Assembly: GCF_900107115.1 (NCBI RefSeq)
Contig: NZ_FNOS01000002.1
Span: 422,778 to 486,777 of the forward strand
From: Salimicrobium album
GTDB lineage: Bacteria > Bacillota > Bacilli > Bacillales > Halobacillaceae
Direction of reading: 5' to 3'
DNA: 64,000 nt
Part shown: positions 43,768 to 51,987 of the stretch, piece after piece
How the letters are laid out: each line of letters starts with the position of its first letter
Numbering within the stretch: position 1 is the stretch's first letter
The notes under the pieces: generated by a model
What the model was told of the DNA's origin: nothing
What the model saw: only the letters and a program-made list of their open reading frames with translations
Databases searched by the model: none
Position numbers and translations under genes: made by a program

Positions 43768-46700
43768 TTAATCAGTGGAGTCATTGTCTTCGCGACGGTC
43801 GCTGTTTTTCTGAGTTGAACTTTCTTCTGTTTCAGAGGGGGTGGTCGTCTGGTTATCCGAATTACTGTCGGACTCTGATGGATTGGAATTTTCATCCGGG
43901 GATTCAGAGTTCTCTTGAGAGGTATCCGGAGTTTCACTGTCGGCATTCGAGGAACGTTCATTTGAATCACCTGTGCCCGATGCCGGGTCGGAGCTTTCTT
44001 CCTGGGCGTCTGAACCGCTATTCTGTTCCGGAGATGATTCGGTATTTCTCTCGGATGAGCTGTTGTAGGAGCCGGAAGATCCATTACTTTCTTCATTATC
44101 TGAACCAGTAGCCGGTGTCTCCGTCTCGCTGCTCTGTTCCGAAGAATTGGAGCTGCTTCCGTTACCAGCGTCTGCACCGGAACCTTCGCCTGAAGAGCCG
44201 GAGTTTTGATTACTTTCCTGACCGGAATCGCTGCTTTCTCCTTCTGAAGAACCGCCGGAATTGTTACTTGAGGAAGGGGCGGGATCCTGTTCCGAGTTGC
44301 CTGAGTCTTCCTGGGAAGCGGGAGCACTGTCTGAACTTCCGTTACCAGCGTCTGCACCGGAGCCTTCGCCTGAAGAATCGGAGTTTTGATTACTTTCCTG
44401 ACCGGAATCGCTGTTTCCTTCTTCGGAGGAACCGTTGTACTGTTCATCAGAACTGTTATCGGATGGTGAATCTGTTCCGGAATTTCCTTCTTCCGGAGAG
44501 TCTGAATTACCGCTTTCGTTTTGAGAAGAGCTGTTGTTACCTTCGGAAGAGCTGTTATTCTGGCTGTCTGATCCGTTTCCTTCACTTTCCGAATTGTTAT
44601 TTTGAGCCCCGGAACTGCTGTCTTCTTCCGGGGCTTCGTTATTTTGGCCGTCTGACTCATTATTCTGATTTCCGGAACCATTATTTTGACTGTCCGATTC
44701 GCTATTTCCGGAGTCGTTATTCTGGCTGTCCGACTCATTATTCGGACTATCGGCATCGTTGTTCTGGCTGTCCGATCCGCCGTTTTCGGAGCCGTTGTTT
44801 TCATTGTCGGTCCCTTCATTTCCGGAACCGGAATCTTCGTTCTCTTCTCCGGCATCGCTCTCGTTTCCGGAGTCTTCATTCGTATTATTGTCTTCGTTAT
44901 TTCCGGTGCTGCCTGAATCTTCGTTTTCTTCCTCACTGCTGTTTTCTTCATCTTCGCTGTTTTCTTCCTCACTGCTGTTTTCTTCATCTTCGCTGCTTTG
45001 TTCGTCTTCAGTAGATTCTTCAGCAGGTTCACTTTCCTGTTCCGGAACCTGTACGGAAGTGTTCTTTGAATCACTGTCGGAAGAAGAACCGTCCCCGAGG
45101 ACCGTTACAGAGATGTCGTAGGTCTTACCCGGCTCCGGGGAGCTTATTTCATAGCTTGTATCCCCGGTCGAGGTTGAGTTGCCCCCGGTCGCCGTAATAT
45201 AGAAATCGGCGCTTTCCGGATAAGACCACGTTACATCGATACTGTCCGAATCCTTGTCATAAGAAGCAGACAGACCGCTGACCGGGTCCATCTGCTGATA
45301 CTGGGCTGATACATCTGAGGGCTGATTGTCTACATGGAACAGTTCCGTCACGATTTCGGAGGAGGGAGTGTAGGAACTCGGCAGTTTTGCCGGCCTGGAA
45401 CCTTCTTCCACTCCTACTTCCACGACACTGTCCGGCTGCTTGAAGTCTTCCGTGTCTTTATCTTCGGACAGTTCTCCCATAAGATGGCGGAACATCTGTT
45501 TCGGAACATCTTTACCACTTTCATTTTCTATAGAGCTTCTGTCCTGATTCCCGGTCCAGACGGAAATAGAGTAGTCTGTCGTATAGCCGTTGAACCAGGC
45601 GTCCACTTCTTTGTTCGTAGTACCCGTTTTACCGGCCATAGGGAGGCCCGGAACTTTAGCAGCTGTACCGGTTCCACTTTCCACGGCAGTTTTCAGCATG
45701 GAGGTGACCATGTACGCTGTATAATCTTTCATGGCGGAGACCGGTTCAGGTGTAAGATCTACGGTACCGTTATCAGGTGTTTCCACTTTCCTTACAGTAT
45801 ACGGCTCATTATAGACTCCTTCATTACCGAAGGCGGCATAAGCCCCGGACATCTGAATAGGCGTTACTTCCTGGGTCCCGAGAGCATCACCAAGCTCCAT
45901 AGGGCCCTCACCGAAGGAGATACCGAGCTTATTGGCAAAATCACTGGCACGGCTCGGTCCTACAGCATCTAGTGCTTTTACCGCAGGGATGTTGATAGAC
46001 TGGGCGAGCGCTTCACGTATAGACATCCAGCCGCGGTATTCATCATCGAAGTTGGAAGGGGAGTACCCGTTGAAATCCGTCTCCTCATCTTTCAGCTGAT
46101 GATACGTCGACCATTTTTCATGTTCTATGACCGGACCATACGCCGCGATCGGTTTCATCGTCGAACCTGCCTGTCTCGGGTCGTCGGTGGCAAAATTCAG
46201 GCCGCCGGATACGTAGTTTCTTCCGCCACCTATGGCACGGATCGCACCGGTTTGGGTGTCAACGACAGATACGGCACTTTGAAGGGAATCGGTCGGCCAG
46301 CTTACAGGCCCTTCCCCGTTCATCGCTTTCTGGGTCAGCTGCTGAGCTTCAGGATCCAGGGTAGTGTAAATTTTAAGTCCGTCTTTGAAAATGTTCACAT
46401 CTTCCATTTTGCTTTCGACTTCTTTCTGGACCTGGTCGACAAAAGCCTGATATTTCTTCGTTTTTTCTGTCTGTTCGGCAAGCATCGAAGAAATATCGGT
46501 CTGGCGCGCCTTTTCTGCTTCCTCTTCGGAAATCTTGCCGTGACTTACCATTAAGTGAAGGACAGTACTCATTCTGTCTTTGGCAAGTTCAGGATTCTCA
46601 TAAGGGTCGTAGCCGCTTGGACGCTGAGGAAGACCGGCAAGTAATGCAGACTCTGCCAGAGTCAGTTCGCTCAGGTCCGACTTATTGAAATAAGTTTTGG

Positions 46701-47325
46701 CAGCCTCGGCAACGCCGTAGGCACCCTGCCCGAAATATATCTTATTGACATACATTTCGAAAATTCTTTCCTTTTCGTATTCACGGTCGAGTTTCAGTGC
46801 CAGATATTGTTCCTGTACTTTCCTCTCCAGCGTTTTATCGGAGGTGAGGAGGGACTGTTTAATTACCTGCTGGGTGATGGTACTCGCCCCTTCCGATCCG
46901 AAACCCTCTGTGATGTTTGCCCATATAGCGGCGAGTATACGGCGAAGGTCGATACCGCTGTGCTCGAAAAAGCGGACGTCTTCCGTCGCAAGCACGGAAT
47001 TTACGTATGTTTCCGGAAGATCTTCATAATTGACTCTCGTCCGTCGTTCTTCCCCTCCTATATTGAGAACGAAGTCGTCGTCCATGTCGTAAACCTTTGA
47101 AGAAAAAGGGGCCTGAAGTTCGGATGCCTTAAGCTCCGGAGCGTTCGAAGCATAGTAGGCGAACAGGGCAGTTACTCCGAGTCCTATGATCACTCCTGCA
47201 ATTAATATAATAGCGATAATCTTTTTGATTTTGGACGAACCCGCGAACTTACTCTTCTTATTCTTCGCTTTTCGTCTGTTCAACTGCTGGCGTCGTTCTT
47301 TTCGTGAGTTGTAGTTATTAGCCAT
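43768..47325 (-). CDS. ponA: Class A penicillin-binding protein with a giant acidic low-complexity tail
   Basis: An 1185-residue bifunctional peptidoglycan synthase. Layout: basic cytoplasmic N terminus, membrane helix about 34-58, GT51 glycosyltransferase (catalytic Glu115 in TEDVRFFEH; GASTITQQ 147-154), transpeptidase with S388TMK, S443IN and K566TG, a fibronectin III-like domain about 681-760, then a 425-residue tail (761-1185). B. subtilis PonA is about 914 residues, so the catalytic parts are normal and the tail is much longer. The tail is mostly Ser, Asn, Asp, Glu and Gly, with about five basic residues, two Tyr and no Cys, Trp or Phe, so it should be extended, acidic and outside the cell. 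GGAGG precedes the ATG; recU is directly upstream. Confidence 0.93.
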   Translation of the reverse strand: MANNYNSRKERRQQLNRRKAKNKKSKFAGSSKIKKIIAIILIAGVIIGLGVTALFAYYASNAPELKASELQAPFSSKVYDMDDDFVLNIGGEERRTRVNYEDLPETYVNSVLATEDVRFFEHSGIDLRRILAAIWANITEGFGSEGASTITQQVIKQSLLTSDKTLERKVQEQYLALKLDREYEKERIFEMYVNKIYFGQGAYGVAEAAKTYFNKSDLSELTLAESALLAGLPQRPSGYDPYENPELAKDRMSTVLHLMVSHGKISEEEAEKARQTDISSMLAEQTEKTKKYQAFVDQVQKEVESKMEDVNIFKDGLKIYTTLDPEAQQLTQKAMNGEGPVSWPTDSLQSAVSVVDTQTGAIRAIGGGRNYVSGGLNFATDDPRQAGSTMKPIAAYGPVIEHEKWSTYHQLKDEETDFNGYSPSNFDDEYRGWMSIREALAQSINIPAVKALDAVGPSRASDFANKLGISFGEGPMELGDALGTQEVTPIQMSGAYAAFGNEGVYNEPYTVRKVETPDNGTVDLTPEPVSAMKDYTAYMVTSMLKTAVESGTGTAAKVPGLPMAGKTGTTNKEVDAWFNGYTTDYSISVWTGNQDRSSIENESGKDVPKQMFRHLMGELSEDKDTEDFKQPDSVVEVGVEEGSRPAKLPSSYTPSSEIVTELFHVDNQPSDVSAQYQQMDPVSGLSASYDKDSDSIDVTWSYPESADFYITATGGNSTSTGDTSYEISSPEPGKTYDISVTVLGDGSSSDSDSKNTSVQVPEQESEPAEESTEDEQSSEDEENSSEEENSEDEENSSEEENEDSGSTGNNEDNNTNEDSGNESDAGEENEDSGSGNEGTDNENNGSENGGSDSQNNDADSPNNESDSQNNDSGNSESDSQNNGSGNQNNESDGQNNEAPEEDSSSGAQNNNSESEGNGSDSQNNSSSEGNNSSSQNESGNSDSPEEGNSGTDSPSDNSSDEQYNGSSEEGNSDSGQESNQNSDSSGEGSGADAGNGSSDSAPASQEDSGNSEQDPAPSSSNNSGGSSEGESSDSGQESNQNSGSSGEGSGADAGNGSSSNSSEQSSETETPATGSDNEESNGSSGSYNSSSERNTESSPEQNSGSDAQEESSDPASGTGDSNERSSNADSETPDTSQENSESPDENSNPSESDSNSDNQTTTPSETEESSTQKNSDRREDNDSTD
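44157..44233 (-). repeat. Direct repeat copy 1 in the ponA tail
   Basis: A block of about 77 bp that recurs at 44337-44413, exactly 180 bp (60 codons) away, with about three base differences. Both copies encode SGQESNQNSxSSGEGSGADA and flanking residues in the same frame. Confidence 0.85.
44337..44413 (-). repeat. Direct repeat copy 2 in the ponA tail
   Basis: Second copy of the 77-bp block at 44157-44233. The surrounding tail has many shorter degenerate repeats of Ser/Asn/Asp/Glu codons. Confidence 0.85.
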
Positions 47326-47934
47326 TCAATTTTCCTCCAATTTCTCCAAAACCATGTCTACAGCTTTCAAATAGTCCAGTCTTGCCTGAAAGTGAAAAGG
47401 TATCATATACGCTTTATCCTTGACCGTCTGATAAGGGATCGATTTTCGTCCTCCGCGTTCCTGGTTATTCCAGTATTCAATGATATATTCACTTTCCATA
47501 AGATAGGTTTCCTCCAGTGGTGCAAAACGGATAATGATAAAGGACAGACCGCGCTGGTAGATCACCTGTTCCATGTGAGCAATCTGATGGGCGTGGATGT
47601 TACTCAAAGGGAAAGATGTCTTGTTTCTCGTTTCTTTCGCCTCGAAATCCACGTGATATCCTTTATAAACCCCGTTGTAATCCGTAGTCGATGCCTGTTT
47701 AAAATAAGCTTCTTTGATCACAGCGGCGCTCCTCTTCGGGTAATCGACGTTAACGATCTGCACGGGTGTAGGTTTTTTATGGATGCTTGCTATATTCCTG
47801 GAAAGGTAGTATATATTGGCTGCGTTCAAGTCCTCTTCAAGCGTCATGCCCCTGTTGCTGTATTTATCAGCTGAGGAGGCAGGAGCGGTGTTGGCACGGG
47901 ATACCCTCTTTTTACTTCCGTTCGGATATCGCAT
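47326..47934 (-). CDS. recU: Holliday junction resolvase RecU
   Basis: About 202 residues of the RecU nuclease that cleaves Holliday junctions and helps chromosome segregation. Family segments YSNRGMTLEEDLN, NIASIHKKPTPVQIVNVDYP, TDYNGVYKG and DFEAKETRNKTSFPL contain the metal-binding Asp and Glu residues. Three ATG codons in a row follow GGAGGAGGAT; the third (47934) has the best spacing. Order recU-ponA is conserved in Bacillus, and the ponA start follows the recU stop directly. Confidence 0.95.
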   Translation of the reverse strand: MRYPNGSKKRVSRANTAPASSADKYSNRGMTLEEDLNAANIYYLSRNIASIHKKPTPVQIVNVDYPKRSAAVIKEAYFKQASTTDYNGVYKGYHVDFEAKETRNKTSFPLSNIHAHQIAHMEQVIYQRGLSFIIIRFAPLEETYLMESEYIIEYWNNQERGGRKSIPYQTVKDKAYMIPFHFQARLDYLKAVDMVLEKLEEN

Positions 47935-47965
47935 CATCATATCCTCCTCCTGGAATTCTCACTTT

Positions 47966-47994
47966 ATTATACGTGCTTCATCCCCAAACGACAA
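47966..47994 (-). promoter_or_regulatory. SigA-type promoter of recU-ponA
   Basis: On the minus strand TTGTCG (47989-47994), a 17-bp spacer and a perfect TATAAT (47966-47971). The 300-bp gap up to yppE also contains a bulged ACAGCA/TGCTGT hairpin (48021-48060), purine-rich blocks and the yppE promoter. Confidence 0.82.
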
Positions 47995-48201
47995 ATATAA
48001 ATCCTTCCATGAATACGGATACAGCAGTATTTTTTTCAAGGAAATACATTTTATTGCTGTAAGAACAGGAAAAGGGAGGGAGAGGGGTGTGAACAGGTCC
48101 GAAAGAACAGTTCCAAAGCACTGGGAAATGTGAGGGAGGGGCCGAGAGGTGATAAAGTTACATCTTTGTGAACAAAAAGCAGGCCCTGTACGGGAGAAGG
48201 A

Positions 48202-48230
48202 TTTACCAGTTACACAAATCATGCTACTCT
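48202..48230 (+). promoter_or_regulatory. Candidate promoter of yppE
   Basis: TTTACC (48202-48207), a 17-bp spacer and TACTCT (48225-48230) with an extended TGC just before the -10. Confidence 0.5.
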
Positions 48231-48253
48231 TGATGGGGAAAAGGAGGGTATGG

Positions 48254-48601
48254 ATGAGTCTGCAAAAAAGAACCCGTACGCTTAAAGAATCTCTGGACGA
48301 GCTGCACGAGCGATACACTTCACACACCGGCCCGGTGGACCGGACGGATCACGAATTTTTTGAAAAGGTGAAAAATGAAACAGCACCTTATTTCGAGCTG
48401 GTCCAGGACTGGTACGAAGAAGTGGAACCGTTTGTAAAGGAAAGAGACGTAACCGTACACCCGAATCAGATCAAATCGACGCATGAAAACATAGAAATGC
48501 TTATTCTTCATTCTTATTATCTTGACGTGGATAAGAACAGGTACAAAGATCTTCATCAGTCTTCCCACTACGTATTGGACATGGTGCTGGACAATCTCTG
48601 A
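48254..48601 (+). CDS. yppE: YppE family protein (DUF1798)
   Basis: A 115-residue, predominantly helical protein resembling B. subtilis YppE, with ENIEMLILHSYYLDVDKNRY and a C-terminal hydrophobic helix VLDMVLDNL. Function unknown. The ATG at 48254 is five bases after AAGGAGGG. A GTG at 48149 with GGGAGGGG upstream opens the same frame, but the promoter at 48202 favours the shorter form. Neighbouring yppC, yppD, yppF and yppG of B. subtilis are absent. Confidence 0.78.
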   Translation: MSLQKRTRTLKESLDELHERYTSHTGPVDRTDHEFFEKVKNETAPYFELVQDWYEEVEPFVKERDVTVHPNQIKSTHENIEMLILHSYYLDVDKNRYKDLHQSSHYVLDMVLDNL

Positions 48602-48608
48602 AGGTCGA

Positions 48609-48623
48609 ATGCAAACGCTTTAC
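48609..48623 (+). promoter_or_regulatory. cre-like site overlapping the cdd -35
   Basis: ATGCAAACGCTTTAC matches 13 of 15 positions of the CcpA consensus WTGNAANCGNWNNCW and overlaps the TTTACA -35 hexamer, a position suited to repression. Confidence 0.45.
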
Positions 48624-48647
48624 AAAAGGACGGGTGTTTTATATAAT
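48619..48647 (+). promoter_or_regulatory. SigA-type promoter of cdd
   Basis: TTTACA (48619-48624), a 17-bp spacer and a perfect TATAAT (48642-48647). Confidence 0.85.
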
Positions 48648-48675
48648 GAATATCCCTAACAGAGGAGGGGATATG

Positions 48676-49077
48676 ATGGTAACGAGAGACGAATTAATCC
48701 AGAAAGCGATAGATATACGGAAGAGAGCGTACGTACCCTATTCCGAATTTCCGGTGGGAGCCGCAGTGCTTACGAAAAGCGGTGAGGTATACGAAGGAGT
48801 GAATATTGAAAATGCCGCTTATCCGACGAGCTGCTGTGCTGAACGGGTGGCTATTTTCAAAGCTGTAGCAGACGGCCACTATGATTTCGAGACGCTGGCA
48901 GTCACTGCAGACACAGATCGCCCGGTACCTCCGTGCGGCTCCTGCAGACAGGTGATGAGTGAGTTCTTCGATTCCGACACAGTGATACACACGACTAATG
49001 TGAAGGGGCAGATCAAATCGATGACGATGGAAGAACTTCTGCCTTTTTCTTTCACTCCGGAAGATCTTAACAAATGA
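48676..49077 (+). CDS. cdd: Cytidine deaminase
   Basis: A 133-residue homotetrameric zinc enzyme that converts cytidine and deoxycytidine to uridine forms for salvage. The zinc and catalytic residues are in CCAERVAIF (Cys and Glu) and PCGSCRQVMSEF (two Cys), typical of the short Gram-positive enzyme. Tandem ATG codons at 48673 and 48676 follow GAGGAGGGG; the second has better spacing. In B. subtilis cdd sits beside era, so this location is different. Confidence 0.95.
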   Translation: MVTRDELIQKAIDIRKRAYVPYSEFPVGAAVLTKSGEVYEGVNIENAAYPTSCCAERVAIFKAVADGHYDFETLAVTADTDRPVPPCGSCRQVMSEFFDSDTVIHTTNVKGQIKSMTMEELLPFSFTPEDLNK

Positions 49078-49093
49078 ACAGTTTTCACTCCGG

Positions 49094-49128
49094 CCCACTA
49101 AAGCTATAATAGTTTTAGTGGGTTTTCA
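49094..49128 (+). terminator. Terminator of cdd
   Basis: A perfect 9-bp stem (49094-49102 with 49114-49122) is followed by TTTTC. Confidence 0.75.
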
Positions 49129-49194
49129 TTGAAAAACAACCGCAAACAGATTTACAGGTGATGAATCAGGAAGGAAGAGGGAGGTGGAGCCGAA

Positions 49195-49764
49195 TTGGAC
49201 AGACGCCTGGTCGTAACAGGTTATAAGTCTCACGAAATGGGAATCTTCCAGGGGGAGGACAGACGGGTGCTGTTTATAAAAGAGGCTATCCGGAAAAGAC
49301 TCGTCGCTTTTCTCGAGGACGGAGGAGAGTGGGTCCTCGTCTCCTGTCAGCCGGGTGTAGAATTCTGGACGGCCCAGGTCGTGCTGGCGTTGAAAGAAGA
49401 CTATGATGTGTCCCTGGCGGTTCTTCCTCCTTTTGAAGGTGTGGAAGAGCGCTGGCCCGAAGATATCCAGATGGCTTTTCAGGAAATAAAAGAAGATGCG
49501 GATTTTTATAAGCCGGTCTACAAAGGCGGCTATCAGGGTGCTTTTCAGTTTAAAGCGAAAGATCGTTTTCTGATCGAGCATTCTGACAGGGCGCTTGTTC
49601 TTTATGATGAAGAGACTCCCGGGACTCCCAAATTCTTTCTGGAAATGGCTCGTTTTGCCGAAGGGTATGAAATAGAGCGGATCACCCCGGAGGATCTTCA
49701 GGATACCGTAGAAGAACTGGAATGGACGAGCCCAGAACTGTTTGAAGGAGGAAATCCCGATTGA
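49195..49764 (+). CDS. ypsA: YpsA protein (DUF1273, SLOG-like Rossmann fold)
   Basis: A 189-residue protein matching YpsA. Recognisable segments are VVTGYKSHEMGIF, VLVSCQPGVEFWTAQV and ALVLYDEETPGTPKFF, which fit the nucleotide- or ligand-binding SLOG/DprA-like fold. YpsA affects cell division in B. subtilis, consistent with its position before gpsB. TTG start after GGGAGGTGGAG. Confidence 0.9.
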   Translation: MDRRLVVTGYKSHEMGIFQGEDRRVLFIKEAIRKRLVAFLEDGGEWVLVSCQPGVEFWTAQVVLALKEDYDVSLAVLPPFEGVEERWPEDIQMAFQEIKEDADFYKPVYKGGYQGAFQFKAKDRFLIEHSDRALVLYDEETPGTPKFFLEMARFAEGYEIERITPEDLQDTVEELEWTSPELFEGGNPD

Positions 49765-49820
49765 CAGACGCACCCAGTTTTGAAAGAATATAAGTACTCG
49801 CAGGATAAGAGGTGAATGGA

Positions 49821-50156
49821 ATGACGGAAGATCGGTTTCATTTGACAGGAAAAGAAATACTTGAAAAAGATTTCAAAACGTCGATGAGAGGTTATAATCA
49901 GGAAGAAGTGGATGAATACCTCGACCTGGTTATCCAGGATTATGAACAGTACGAGCAAATGATCAAGGATTTAAAAGAAGAAAATGACCGCCTTAAGAAG
50001 AATCGGTCCCTTTCGAAGGATCCGGTCCAGCCCGAGAAAAGGGAAACGAGATCGATGAAGTCCGGCAACCAGGTGAACTACGATATTTTGAAACGTCTGT
50101 CCAACCTGGAGAAGGAAGTATTCGGTTCTCGTGAATATCAGGATGATCAGGAATAA
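49821..50156 (+). CDS. gpsB: Cell division regulator GpsB
   Basis: A 111-residue DivIVA-like protein. The N-terminal domain (about residues 1-65) has GKEILEKDFKTSMRGYNQEEVDEYLDLVI and a coiled coil with EENDRLKK; a short linker leads to the C-terminal trimerisation helix NYDILKRLSNLEKEVFG. GpsB binds the cytoplasmic tails of class A PBPs and shuttles them between side wall and septum, so PonA is its likely partner. The ATG at 49821 follows AAGAGGTG. Confidence 0.95.
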   Translation: MTEDRFHLTGKEILEKDFKTSMRGYNQEEVDEYLDLVIQDYEQYEQMIKDLKEENDRLKKNRSLSKDPVQPEKRETRSMKSGNQVNYDILKRLSNLEKEVFGSREYQDDQE

Positions 50157-50164
50157 ATTGTTCG

Positions 50165-50193
50165 ATGACAATTGTCCGGGAATCTGATAAAAT
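50165..50193 (+). promoter_or_regulatory. SigA-type promoter of rnpB
   Basis: ATGACA (50165-50170), a 17-bp spacer and TAAAAT (50188-50193), placing the start at about 50200. Confidence 0.78.
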
Positions 50194-50208
50194 GAACTTT
50201 CGCAACAT

Positions 50209-50597
50209 GGGAGATGCTGAGGTAATCGCTGCCGATGGCAGAGGAAAGTCCATGCTCGCACAAGCTGAGATTGCTTGTAGTGTTCGTGCCAGACGAAATC
50301 ATAAGTCTGGGTAGTGCCAAGCACTAACGGCAGAGAAAAGACCTGTGTCCCGGATGGGATATGGTCTGACTATCTTGAAAGTGCCACAGTGACGGAGCCG
50401 AAGTAGAAATACTTCGGGTGGAACGAGGTAAACCCCTCGAGCGAGCAACCCAAACTTAGGTAGGGGCACTCTTTCGAAGGAATGAAACGGAGAAAGAGGC
50501 CGGCATCGCCGGCAGATAGATGATTACCACCGGAGTACGAGGTTTGACCACCGCCGGCAGTACAAAGGTACAGAACATGGCTTACCAGGCATCTCCC
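50209..50597 (+). ncRNA. rnpB: RNase P RNA, Bacillus type (type B)
   Basis: The catalytic RNA of ribonuclease P, which trims tRNA 5' ends. The ends pair as helix P1: GGGAGATGC (50209-50217) with GCATCTCCC (50589-50597). Universally conserved blocks are visible: GAGGAAAGTCCATGCTCGC near 50240, GAAAGTGCCACAGTGACGG near 50378, GGTAAACCCCTCGAGCGAG near 50428, and ACAGAACATGGCTTAC near 50572. The location between gpsB and ypsC is that of B. subtilis. The exact 5' end may be a few bases earlier. Confidence 0.97.
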
Positions 50598-50617
50598 GGT
50601 CATACATAAGATATGTC

Positions 50618-50660
50618 ACCTCCTTTATGGTAGGATTACCGTAATGGAGGTTTTTTCTTT
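50618..50660 (+). terminator. Terminator of rnpB
   Basis: Outer ACCTCC/GGAGGT (50618-50623 with 50646-50651) and inner TATGGTA/TACCGTA pairs form a long hairpin followed by six T. Confidence 0.85.
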
Positions 50661-50732
50661 AAGACAGCAATTCAGCCACCGGGTGAAGGTCGCATGGAAA
50701 CTATTTATTTTTAATATAAGGATGTGATATTG

Positions 50733-51860
50733 ATGGATAAAATTACGCTTATAGCTACAGCCGCGATGGGACTTGAAGGGATCGTCGGGCAGGAACTGAG
50801 GGATCTCGGGTATGAAAACGTGAAGGTGGAGAACAGCCGCGCTGTCTTTGAAGCCCGCCCTTCCGATATACCGAGAGTGAACTTATGGCTCCGTTCCGCC
50901 GACCGGGTGAAGCTTCTCGTCGGTAAGTTCAACGCCTACAGTTTCGACGAACTGTTCGAAAATACGAAAGCTCTTCCATGGGAACAGTTCATCTCGGAAG
51001 ATGGAGAGTTTCCGGTCATTGGAAAATCCAAAAAATCGAAATTATACAGCGTCCCTGACTGTCAGGCTATCGTGAAAAAGGCGATTGTAGAACGTATGAA
51101 GCAGAAGTACGGTATCGCGGACAGGCTGGAGGAGACGGGGGCATTTTATCGTGTGGAAGTGGATATCAATAAAGACGAGGCGTGGCTCACACTGGACACC
51201 TCGGGTTCCGGTCTCCATAAGCGGGGCTATCGTGTAGGTCAGGGAGAGGCCCCTTTAAAAGAAACGCTGGCTGCCGCGCTCATACAGGTGACGAACTGGA
51301 GGGGGGATGCCCCTTTCGTCGATCTCTTCTGCGGCTCCGGTACGATACCGATAGAAGCGGCACTTATCGGGCAGAACATCGCTCCCGGGTTCAACCGGGA
51401 ATTCGCTTCCGAAAACTGGTCGTTCGTCAGTGACAAGTACTGGGATGCGGCTTTTGAAGAGGCTGAAGACAAAGCGCAGTATGATCAGCCCGTCAATATA
51501 CAGGGGATGGATATCGATCCGAAGATGATAGAAATATCAAAAGCCAACGCTATGGAAGCGGGGCTCGGAGAACTGATCCCTTTTAAACAGATGCAGGCAA
51601 GGGACTTCAAACCCGAAGAGAAAGGCGGTTATCTCATTTCAAACCCGCCGTATGGCGAAAGGATAGGGGACAGGAAAGAGGTTGAGAAAACGTATCGCCA
51701 GCTCGGCGGGACTATGAAAGACTTCCCGACGTGGAGTGTTTATATACTTACCGCCCATTCTCAGTTCGAAAAGGTATACGGTACGGAAGCTACGAAGAAG
51801 AGAAAATTGTTCAACGGCTTTATAGAAACGAATTACTACCAGTTCTTCGGAAAAAAATAA
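50733..51860 (+). CDS. ypsC: THUMP-domain 23S rRNA methyltransferase YpsC (RlmL/RlmK-like)
   Basis: A 375-residue RNA methyltransferase. An N-terminal ferredoxin-like and THUMP RNA-binding region (about residues 1-155) precedes a SAM-dependent catalytic domain with FVDLFCGSGTIPIEAA near residue 193 and SNPPYGERIG near residue 305. The NPPY motif indicates N-methylation of a base, most likely guanosine in 23S rRNA by analogy with RlmL. The ATG at 50733 follows AAGGATGTGA. Confidence 0.92.
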   Translation: MDKITLIATAAMGLEGIVGQELRDLGYENVKVENSRAVFEARPSDIPRVNLWLRSADRVKLLVGKFNAYSFDELFENTKALPWEQFISEDGEFPVIGKSKKSKLYSVPDCQAIVKKAIVERMKQKYGIADRLEETGAFYRVEVDINKDEAWLTLDTSGSGLHKRGYRVGQGEAPLKETLAAALIQVTNWRGDAPFVDLFCGSGTIPIEAALIGQNIAPGFNREFASENWSFVSDKYWDAAFEEAEDKAQYDQPVNIQGMDIDPKMIEISKANAMEAGLGELIPFKQMQARDFKPEEKGGYLISNPPYGERIGDRKEVEKTYRQLGGTMKDFPTWSVYILTAHSQFEKVYGTEATKKRKLFNGFIETNYYQFFGKK

Positions 51861-51864
51861 TTGT

Positions 51865-51903
51865 AAAACCCGCTTTCTGAGTGCACAGAAAGCGGGTTTT
51901 TTT
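51865..51903 (+). terminator. Terminator of ypsC
   Basis: A perfect 15-bp stem (51865-51879 with 51886-51900) and a 6-nt loop run into T residues. The A residues on the left could also help stop ypdQ transcripts from the other strand. Confidence 0.93.
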
Positions 51904-51987
51904 AAACTTCTCTTTTAATGATTCTTATTAATACTTAGTAGCAACTCCGAAAGAAAAAATAAAAATAGATCTGTAAAATCTGTGTTG

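Noticed and set aside
44101-44460. Repeats in the ponA tail considered as a CRISPR array
   Set aside because: There are only two near-identical 77-bp blocks, in frame within a coding region, with no regular short repeats or unique spacers and no cas genes.
43506-45074. Long frames overlapping the ponA tail: a 522-codon frame on the same strand and a 299-codon frame on the opposite strand (44115-45014)
   Set aside because: They arise because the low-complexity Ser/Asn/Asp/Glu codons rarely give stops in other frames. Their products are arginine/threonine/proline- or cysteine/arginine-rich strings with no domain, and no ribosome site supports them.
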